A DNA stretch of 64,000 nt from Pseudooceanicola batsensis HTCC2597 (GTDB lineage Bacteria > Pseudomonadota > Alphaproteobacteria > Rhodobacterales > Rhodobacteraceae). The notes beneath the pieces were generated by a model. That model saw only the letters and a list, made by a program, of their open reading frames with translations. It did no database searches and was not told the DNA's origin. How positions within the stretch are numbered: the first letter of the stretch is position 1; each line of letters begins with the position of its first letter. The position numbers were made by a program, and so were the translations under genes. The stretch lies in assembly GCF_000152725.1 (NCBI RefSeq), contig NZ_CH724131.1, forward strand, positions 2,969,236-3,033,235, given 5' to 3'. This document shows, one piece after another, positions 27,015-35,100 of this stretch.

Positions 27015-29942
27015 ATGTTCTCCGAGATCTCCGCCACCTCGAACTTCACCTTCCTCACCGGGGCCTCCCACCCCGAGGAATACATGGCCCGCGCCGAACA
27101 GCTGGGGCTTGAGGCGGTGGCCATCGCCGACGAGAACTCGGTCGCCGGGATCGTCCGCGCCCACCAGAAGGCGCGCGAGATCGCCCGCGCCATCCGCGAT
27201 CGCGAGGCGTGGGAGGCCACGCACGGCCCCATGGGTCCGCTGAAACCCGGCCACGTCCCGCCCCGCCCGAAGGCGCCGAGACTGATCCCCGCCGCCCGGC
27301 TGGTGCTCTCCGACGGGATGGAGATCACCGCTCTTCCGGAAACCCGCATCGGCTGGGCCCGGCTCTGCCGCCTGATCTCCCGGGGGCGCCTGCGTGCGCC
27401 CAAGGGGGACTGCCTGCTGCACATCGAGGACCTTCTCGACAACGGCATGGAGGCGCTGCGGCTGGTGCTCCACCCGTCACGGGCGATCACGGATCCGCGC
27501 GGCGCGGGCGACTGGCCGAAACGGGCGCGCCGGCTGACGCGCCGCTTTGGCGGGCAGATGAGTCTTGCCCTGACCCCGGCCTATGACGGGCAGGACAAGG
27601 CGCGCTTCGACACCCATGCCGCCATGGCCGCCGATCTCGGCATCGAGACCGTCACCTCTGCCCGGCCGATGATGCACCACGCCCGCCGCCGCCGGCTGGC
27701 CGACGTGATGACCGCCATCCGCACCTCCCGCACGGTCGATGCGCTCGGCCGCGACGCGCTGGCCAATGGCGAACGGCGCCTGCGGACCGGGACCGAGCTG
27801 CGGCGGATGCTCGGCCCCCATGCCGGGGCGGTCGACCGGACGATCCGGCTGGCCCGGTCGCTGACCTTCTCGCTGGACGAGTTGCGCTATGAATACCCTT
27901 CCGAGGTCTCCGGGGGAGAGACCCCTTCGACCCGGCTTGCCCGCCTCGCCCGCAAGGGGCTGGCCTGGCGCTATCCCTTCGGCGCGCCGGACCGGGTCAA
28001 GGCGATGCTGGAGCACGAACTGGCCCTGATCGCCAAGCTGAAATACGAACCCTACTTCCTGACCGTCCACGACGTGGTGGCCTTTGCCCGGTCGCGCGAC
28101 ATCCTCTGCCAGGGACGGGGATCGGCGGCGAATTCGGTGGTCTGCTACTGCCTCGGCGTCACCTCGGTCTCGCCCGAGATCGGCACCATGGTCTTCGAAC
28201 GCTTCGTCAGCGAGGCCCGGGACGAGCCCCCCGACATCGACGTCGATTTCGAACACGAGCGGCGCGAGGAGGTGATCCAGCACATCTACGAACGCTATGG
28301 CCGCCACCGCGCGGGCCTCTGCGCCACGGTCATCCACTACCGCGGGAAACGCGCCATCCGCGAGGTCGGCGCGGCCATGGGCCTGACGCAGGACACCATC
28401 GGCGCGCTGTCGTCTCAGCTCTGGGGTTTCTTCGCCGCCGCGGGGATGGAGGACCAGCGGATGCGCGAGATCGGGCTCGACCCGACCGACCCGCGCCTGC
28501 GGCAGACCATGGCCCTGATCCACGAGATCGAGGGGATGCCGCGCCACCTCAGCCAGCATGTCGGCGGCTTCATCATGACGGAAGGCAGGCTGGACGAACT
28601 GGTCCCGATCGAGAACGCCACGATGGAGGACCGCACGGTCATCTGCTGGGACAAGGACGATATCGACACGCTCGGCATCCTCAAGGTCGACGTGCTGGCG
28701 CTCGGCATGCTGACCTGCATCCGCAAGGCGTTCGACCTGCTGGTGCGGCACGAGAACACCGAACTCGACCTCGCCACCATCCCCCCCGAGGACCCGGAGG
28801 TCTACGACATGCTCTGCAAGGCCGACACGATCGGCGTCTTCCAGGTCGAGTCACGGGCGCAGATGAACTTCCTTCCCCGGATGCGGCCGCGTTGCTTCTA
28901 CGACCTCGTGATCGAGGTGGCCATCATCCGCCCCGGTCCCATCCAGGGCGACATGGTCCACCCCTATATCCGCCGCCGGAACGGCGAGGAGACGGTGGAA
29001 TTCCCCTCGGACGAACTGGGGCAGGTGCTGGGCAAGACGCTTGGCGTGCCGCTTTTTCAGGAACAGGCGATGCAGATCGCCATCATCGGCGCGGGCTTCA
29101 CCCCCGAAGAGGCGGACCGCCTGCGCCGGTCGCTGGCCACCTTCAAGAAACACGGCAATGTCAGCGAGTTCCGCAGCCGGTTCATGCGGGGCATGGCGCG
29201 GAACGGCTATGACGCGGATTTCGCCGACCGCTGCTTTTCCCAGATCGAGGGCTTCGGCTCCTACGGCTTCCCCGAAAGCCATGCCGCCAGTTTCGCCCTG
29301 CTGGTCTATGCCTCGTCCTGGATCAAGCACCACCACCCCGGCATCTTCGCCTGCGCGTTGCTGAATTCCCAGCCCATGGGGTTCTATGCGCCCGCCCAGA
29401 TCGTCCGCGACGCCCGCGACCACGGGGTCGAGGTCCGGCCCGTGGACATCAACGCCTCGCACTGGGACAACATCATGGAGCGCGAGGGCGCGCGGCTGAT
29501 CCTCCGCCTCGGGTTCCGCCAGATCAAGGGGGTGGGGCAGGAGGAGGCCGACTGGATCAGCGCCGCGCGCGGCAACGGCTATCACTCGGTCGGCGACGTG
29601 TGGCGCCGCGCCGGGGTCGCCCCCGCCCTGATCGAGCGGCTGGCCGAGGCGGATGCCTTCGCCTCGCTCGGTCTCGACCGGCGCGAGGCGATCTGGGAGG
29701 CCAAGGCGCTGCGTCCGGGCAAGCCCCTGCCGCTGTTCGAGGGCGACATGGACGGAGAGGGCATCACGGAACCCGCCGCCCTCCTGCCCGAGATGACCCC
29801 CGGCGAGGCGGTGGTCGAGGATTTCGTCGCCATGCGCCTCTCGCTCAAGGCGCACCCCGTGGCCTTCCTGCGCGAGGTTCTGACGCCGGGCTATTCCGCC
29901 TGGCAAGACGCGCCGGAGGCCGGCGCGGGGCAGGGGACCTGA
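27015..29942 (+). CDS. dnaE2: error-prone DNA polymerase DnaE2 (ImuC)
   Basis: The 975-residue protein is the C-family translesion polymerase of the SOS mutasome. An N-terminal PHP domain (TSNFTFLTGASHPEEY and AIADENSVAGIVRAH) is followed by the polymerase core with catalytic acids in PDIDVDFEHERR and GILKVDVLALG. GRGSAANSVVCYCLG and the GFGSYGFPESHAASFALLVY segment follow. I chose the ATG at 27015 (MFSEISATSNF); the frame is open further upstream, over the LexA boxes. It ends soon after LKAHPVAFLRE, so the C-terminal OB-fold seen in longer homologues (about 1050-1090 residues) seems missing. imuA and imuB are not adjacent. Confidence 0.92.
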   Translation: MFSEISATSNFTFLTGASHPEEYMARAEQLGLEAVAIADENSVAGIVRAHQKAREIARAIRDREAWEATHGPMGPLKPGHVPPRPKAPRLIPAARLVLSDGMEITALPETRIGWARLCRLISRGRLRAPKGDCLLHIEDLLDNGMEALRLVLHPSRAITDPRGAGDWPKRARRLTRRFGGQMSLALTPAYDGQDKARFDTHAAMAADLGIETVTSARPMMHHARRRRLADVMTAIRTSRTVDALGRDALANGERRLRTGTELRRMLGPHAGAVDRTIRLARSLTFSLDELRYEYPSEVSGGETPSTRLARLARKGLAWRYPFGAPDRVKAMLEHELALIAKLKYEPYFLTVHDVVAFARSRDILCQGRGSAANSVVCYCLGVTSVSPEIGTMVFERFVSEARDEPPDIDVDFEHERREEVIQHIYERYGRHRAGLCATVIHYRGKRAIREVGAAMGLTQDTIGALSSQLWGFFAAAGMEDQRMREIGLDPTDPRLRQTMALIHEIEGMPRHLSQHVGGFIMTEGRLDELVPIENATMEDRTVICWDKDDIDTLGILKVDVLALGMLTCIRKAFDLLVRHENTELDLATIPPEDPEVYDMLCKADTIGVFQVESRAQMNFLPRMRPRCFYDLVIEVAIIRPGPIQGDMVHPYIRRRNGEETVEFPSDELGQVLGKTLGVPLFQEQAMQIAIIGAGFTPEEADRLRRSLATFKKHGNVSEFRSRFMRGMARNGYDADFADRCFSQIEGFGSYGFPESHAASFALLVYASSWIKHHHPGIFACALLNSQPMGFYAPAQIVRDARDHGVEVRPVDINASHWDNIMEREGARLILRLGFRQIKGVGQEEADWISAARGNGYHSVGDVWRRAGVAPALIERLAEADAFASLGLDRREAIWEAKALRPGKPLPLFEGDMDGEGITEPAALLPEMTPGEAVVEDFVAMRLSLKAHPVAFLREVLTPGYSAWQDAPEAGAGQGT

Positions 29943-29961
29943 CGCCCGACGCCCGCGCCCC

Positions 29962-30185
29962 GTCATCCTGCGACACCGTCATCCTGCGACACCGTCACCG
30001 CCGCGCCACCGTCATCCCCGGACCCGACCCGGCGAACTCCCGTTACCGCCGCGCAATCGTCATCCTCGGGCTTGATCCGGGGGGCTCCCGTCACCGCCGC
30101 GCCACCGTCAATCCGCGAGTTCGATCCGAGGAGCTCCCGTCATCCTGCGACCCCGTCATCCCCGGACCCATACGGGGATCTCCCG
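29962..30185. repeat. tandem array of palindromic repeats with 48-bp period
   Basis: Four related 31-33-base palindromic units of the form GTCATCCnCGG...CTCCCG start at 30011, 30059, 30107 and 30155, exactly 48 bases apart. They are separated by 15-16-base spacers similar to TCACCGCCGCGCCACC or TCATCCTGCGACCCC. Two 16-base spacer-like copies (GTCATCCTGCGACACC, 29962 and 29978) precede them, and an inverted half copy ends near 30240. This fills most of the 334-base gap after dnaE2; I see no gene in it. Confidence 0.8.
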
Positions 30186-30276
30186 ACTGCCCGCGCGCCT
30201 TGTGGCCGGACACCCTGGGCCGGGTCCGAGGATGACGGGCCAGATCGGATGACCTCGTCAGCCCGTGCCGGCCCCG

Positions 30277-31680
30277 CTACCGCCGCAGGCGCGTCAGCAG
30301 GGCGACCGATGGGTGGCCGTCCGGGGCCATGCCGACCCGCTGCTGATAGCCGCGGATCGCCCTGACGGTGTTCGGCCCGATCTTGCCGTCGATCCCGCCG
30401 GTGGAATAGCCGGCGCGGGTCAGAAGGCTCTGCAACTCCTGCCGTTCCGCGCGTTTCAGGGCCCGCTCTCCGTCCGGCCAGCCGCCGCGCAGCGGGCCCG
30501 CGCCCCCGATGCGGTCGCCGAGATGCCCGACGCCGAGCGCATAGGCGTCGGAATTGTTGTACCGCTTGATCACGTCGAAGTTCTTGAAGACCAGGAAGGC
30601 CACCCCCCTGGCGCCCGCTGGCAGCAGGAGGCGGGCGGGGCCGTGATCCGCCAGCGTACCGCCCGCCGCCGGGCGCACACCGAGCCGGGCCCAGTCCGAG
30701 GGCAGTTTCTTCGGACCCGAGGCATGGGTGAAGTCGAAGCCCGCCGGCAGCGTCACCTCGGCCCCCCAGGGCATGCCGCGCTGCCAGCCCATCCGGGACA
30801 GGTAGGCGGCGGTCGAGGCCAGCGCATCCGTCGGATCCCCGGCCCAGATGTCGCGCCGCCCGTCCCCGGTGAAATCCACCGCATAGGCGGCATAGGAGGT
30901 CGGCATGAACTGGGTGTGGCCCATGGCACCGGCCCAGCTGCCGACCATGTTCTCGGGCGTGGTGTCGCCGTTCTGCAGGATCCTCAGCGCCGCGATCAGC
31001 TGTTTCTCGAAGAAGGCGCCGCGCCGCCCGTCATAGGCCAGCGTCGCCAGAGCCGAAGGGATATGCGTCCGGCCGCGATAGCCGCCATAGTTCGTCTCCA
31101 TCCCCCAGACCGCCGCGACCACGTTCCGGTCGACGCCGTACCGCGCCTCGATCGCCCTCAGCGTGGCGCCTTGCGCCTGCGCCTTCTCGCGCCCGGTCTC
31201 GACACGCGTGTCCGAGACGGCGCTGGCCAGGTATTCGCCGGTGGTCTTGGTGAATTCCGATTGCTTGCGGTCGAGCCTGATCACGTCGGGGAGGTAGCGC
31301 ACCCGCGCGAAGGTGCGATCGAAGGTGGCTGCGTCGATTCCCTGCGCCAGCGCGCGGGAGCGGAACGCCCCGATCCAGGCGGTGAAGCCGGCGGGGTTCG
31401 CCTCCTGGATGGTCTCGGCGCTGTCGGGGGCGGCGGTGACGAGGACGGCGGGCCGGATCCTGGGCCGCAGGGTGCGCATCGGCGCGGTGGCGGGCTGCGG
31501 CGCCAACGCCTTGACGGCGAGCGCGGCGATCACGCGGGCCTCGCTCGGCGCCGGCGCCGGCGCCGCCGGGGCGGGGCGGGACACGGGGCGCAGCGATGTC
31601 GGAACGGGCTCTGCGGTGCGGGCCGGACCGGAGGAAAGGGCGACGAGTGACACGCATGTCACGGCGAGGACTGTCCGCAT
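30277..31680 (-). CDS. MltB-type lytic murein transglycosylase with peptidoglycan-binding domain
   Basis: The 467-residue protein begins MRTVLAVTCV with a signal peptide ending ARTAEP, then an Ala/Pro-rich linker to about residue 90. A lytic transglycosylase domain of the MltB family follows, with the catalytic Glu in VWGMETNYGGYRG and the conserved AGAMGHTQFMPTSY. The last 60 residues form a peptidoglycan-binding domain (LQSLLTRAGYSTGGIDGKIGPNTVRAI). It cleaves glycan strands in the periplasm. A long in-frame extension to 32214 is rejected because the signal peptide marks the start. It is divergent from the alpha-2-macroglobulin gene. Confidence 0.93.
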   Translation of the reverse strand: MRTVLAVTCVSLVALSSGPARTAEPVPTSLRPVSRPAPAAPAPAPSEARVIAALAVKALAPQPATAPMRTLRPRIRPAVLVTAAPDSAETIQEANPAGFTAWIGAFRSRALAQGIDAATFDRTFARVRYLPDVIRLDRKQSEFTKTTGEYLASAVSDTRVETGREKAQAQGATLRAIEARYGVDRNVVAAVWGMETNYGGYRGRTHIPSALATLAYDGRRGAFFEKQLIAALRILQNGDTTPENMVGSWAGAMGHTQFMPTSYAAYAVDFTGDGRRDIWAGDPTDALASTAAYLSRMGWQRGMPWGAEVTLPAGFDFTHASGPKKLPSDWARLGVRPAAGGTLADHGPARLLLPAGARGVAFLVFKNFDVIKRYNNSDAYALGVGHLGDRIGGAGPLRGGWPDGERALKRAERQELQSLLTRAGYSTGGIDGKIGPNTVRAIRGYQQRVGMAPDGHPSVALLTRLRR

Positions 31681-32171
31681 GAGATGACTGGCCTGTGTGC
31701 TCGTTATGATTGTTTCCGATCCTAACCGGAATACGCACGAATCGGAAGCATTGGTGAACGGCCTCGCAGGGAATTGCCGAGCCTGTCGCCCCATTGCAGA
31801 CGGCAAGCCTGCCGCCGCGCGGTCCCCTTTGCCGCCTTCAGCCCCGGAGCCGCCCCGGAGCCGCCCCAAAGCCGCCACGGGGGTCGGCTGGCCCGCGGGG
31901 GCGCGCGAACCGGCGCGGTTGATCCGCGATCCTCGTGGCGTCGGTGACCCTTTGTCCAGCGCGGCAAAGCCGGTGGCGCCAGCCCGTCCCGCCTGGCCTT
32001 TCCGGTCGTGAGTCTCATCTGGCAGTTCCCCTTTCCGGTCCCGGGCAATATCGCGCACCGGCCTGAAGGAACCGTTACCGGCGACGCCGCGCCGACCGAA
32101 TCCTTGCCACCTCGGAAAGCGACGTGGCACTTTCCGAACCGAACGGCCCGTCCGGCCGAAGGAGAGTTCCC
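31681..32171. other. 491-base divergent intergenic region
   Basis: This stretch lies between the lytic transglycosylase and alpha-2-macroglobulin genes and should hold both promoters. The only clear structure is a 3 x 11-base tandem repeat at 31842-31874 (CCCCGGAGCCG twice, then CCCCAAAGCCG). Open frames crossing it lack ribosome binding sites or recognisable products. Confidence 0.5.
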
Positions 32172-35100
32172 ATGTTCCGCCTGCCCGAGATCCTGCCCGA
32201 AATCCTGCGCGCAATGCTCGTCGTGTCGCTGCCCGTCCTCGCGACCCCGGCAGCGGCGCAGGAGGAGCCGCTGCCCCAGAGCCGGATGATCGTGACGATG
32301 GATCAGGATTTTGCCGGCACCGACCTGTCGCAGATGTTCGACACCACCTTCGAGGCCTGCCGCAGGGCCTGCGAGGAAGACGACGCCTGCACCGCCTTCA
32401 CCTTCAATACACGCGCGAATTCCTGTTTTCCCAAGAGTGCGGTGACAGGTACGGCCTCCTATCGGGGCGCCCGGTCGGCGCGCCTCCTGCCCATCGGGGA
32501 GGCGGAACGGGCCGCCGCCCGGGACCGGGCGGACGAGATCGGCTTTCTCGGCAGTGCCGGCATCGCCTCGGCCCGGCGTCTCGCGCGGGAGATCGGCTGG
32601 ATTCACCCCGCGGGCCAGTACGGCATCGACGACATGCTGGCCGCCGTCCGCGAGAGGCGCGCCGACGGGCGCACCGCCGACGCCATGCGCTGGATGGGGG
32701 GCGCCGTGGCGGCCTCGGATGCGGCGGACCAGTGGGCGGAATACGCCCGCCTGCTGATCGCCGCCGCGCCGGAAGCGGGCGAGAACCGCCAGCGTTACAT
32801 CACCCGCGCCCTTCCGGCCGCGACCAACGCCTATCTGCGCGCCACCACCGATCCGGCCCGGGTGAATGCCCTGACGGTCCTGGCCGAGGCGCTCGAGGCG
32901 AACGACCGGGGCCGCGGCATGATCCCCGCGCTGCGCCTGGCCGAACGGCTCCACCCGCGCGAGGAGATCACGGCGGCGCTGGACGACGCCATCGCCCGAT
33001 ACGGTTTCCGCATCCGCGAGCACCGGGTCGAGTCGGACCTCGCCGACCCGCGTATCTGCGCCGAATTCACCGAGCCGCTCGTCAGGGCGGGGGTGAACTA
33101 TGCCGACTACCTTCGCCTGCCGGACCGGACCATGGCGGTCGAGACCTCGGGCAACCGGATCTGCATCCGCGGCGCGACGCATGGCGAGCGCTATGCCGTG
33201 ACCTTCCGCGAAGGCCTGCCCTCGCGCACGGGCGAGGCGCTGGCAAAGGACGTGTCACTGCGCTTCTACGTCCGCGACCGGTCGCCCCAGGTGACCTTTC
33301 CCGGCCGCGCCTACGTGCTGCCGGCCGCCGGCGATGCCGCGCTTCCGGTCGAGACGGTGAACCTCGATACGCTCGACCTCACGCTGTACCGGGTCGCCGA
33401 CCGCAATCTGCTGCGGGCAATCCAGAACCGCTATTTCGGCGGGCGTCTGACCAGGTGGGAGATGAACGACTTTGCCGGTGACGTCGCCGAAGAGGTCTGG
33501 CAAGGCCGGGCGGAGACCGGGAACGAACTGAACCGCACCATGACCACCCGCCTCCCCTTGGGCGAGGTGCTGGCGGGGAGGGAGCCGGGTGCCTATGCGC
33601 TTGTTGCCTCGGTCCCGGGCGAAGAGGACGGGGGCGATGCCTTTCAGTGGTTCATCCTGACCGATCTCGGCCTGACCACGATGCAGGGCAACGACGGGCT
33701 GCATGTCTTCCTGCGCGCGCTCGGCGATGCGCAGCCGCGCGAGGGTGTGGAACTGACCCTGCTCGGCCGCGCGAACCGCGTGCTGGGGACGACGACCACC
33801 GATGCCGAGGGCTATGCCCGGTTCGAACCCGGCCTGACCCGTGGCACCGGCGGCGCCGCGCCCGCCCTGATCACCGCCCGGCAGGGGGACGACCTGGCGT
33901 TCCTGTCGCTGTCGGACCCGGCCTTCGACCTGTCCGATCGCGGCGTCGCGGGGCGCGCACCGGCGCAGCCGATCGACGTCTTCCTGACCACCGACCGTGG
34001 CGCCTACCGGGCGGGCGAGACGATCCACGCGACGGTCCTGGCGCGCGATGCCGGGGCGCGGGCGATCGGGGGTCTTCCCGTCACCGCGATCCTGACCCGG
34101 CCCGACGGGGTCGAATACGCGCGCCTGACCTCGTCCCGCGACGCGGCGGGCGGCCATGTGTTCGAGCTGCCGCTCGGGCAGTCCGTGCCGCGCGGCAGCT
34201 GGCGGATCGAGATCAAGGCCGACACCGACAGGCCGCCGCTGGCCTCGGCGACCGTGCTGGCCGAGGACTTCCTGCCGGAACGGATCGACGTGGACCTCGA
34301 CCTGCCGGAGGGGCCCTTGCCGGCGGGATCGCTCCCGCCGCTCGATGTGCAGGCCGACTACCTCTTCGGGGCGCCGGGCGCCGACCTCGGGATCGAGGGC
34401 ACGGTCCGGCTCTCGCTCGCGCGGCGGCTCGAGACCTTTCCCGGCTACGTCTTCGGCCGCCATGACGCCCCGGCCTACGCCCGCACGACGCGGATCGACG
34501 GCACGACGGATGCGCAGGGGCGGGCGCAGCTTGCGCTGGAGCCGGACTTTCCCGACGAGGCCGCCGGCACGCCCTTCGATCTGACCGCCGTGGTGGGCGT
34601 GGCCGAAGGGTCCGGCCGCCCGGTCGAGCGCAGTCTGTCCCGCGTGGTCGGCCCGGACAGCCCCGTCATCGGCATCCGCCCGCTCTTTGACGGGGTGATC
34701 GACGAGGGCGCGACGGCCGCGTTCGACCTGATCGCCCTGAACGCCGAACTCGCGCCCGAGCCGATGGAGGTCGCCTGGCGCGTCAACCGCGTGGTCACCC
34801 GCTATCAGTGGTATCAGCAATACGGCAACTGGAAATGGGAGCCCTACACGACGCGGACCGAGGTCGCCTCGGGTAGCGCCACGCTCGGCGCCGATCCGGT
34901 CGAGGTGAGCGCTCCGACCGGCTGGGGCCGGTACGAGATCGTCGTCGAGCGTACCGACGGCCCCTTCGTCGCGGCGAGCGAGGCCTTCTCGGCCGGGTGG
35001 TTCGCACCGGCCGACGCGACCACCACACCCGACATGCTCGAGCTGTCGCTGAACGAACCCCGCTATGCCGTCGGTGACACCGCGCGCCTGCGCCTCGTGC

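Noticed and set aside
29962-30185. Possible CRISPR array because of regular 48-base period
   Set aside because: Repeats are diverged and palindromic, the spacers resemble each other, and there are no cas genes; the unit recurs singly elsewhere.
31202-32214. Long upstream extension of the lytic transglycosylase frame
   Set aside because: A clear signal peptide begins at 31680; upstream sequence is the divergent promoter region.
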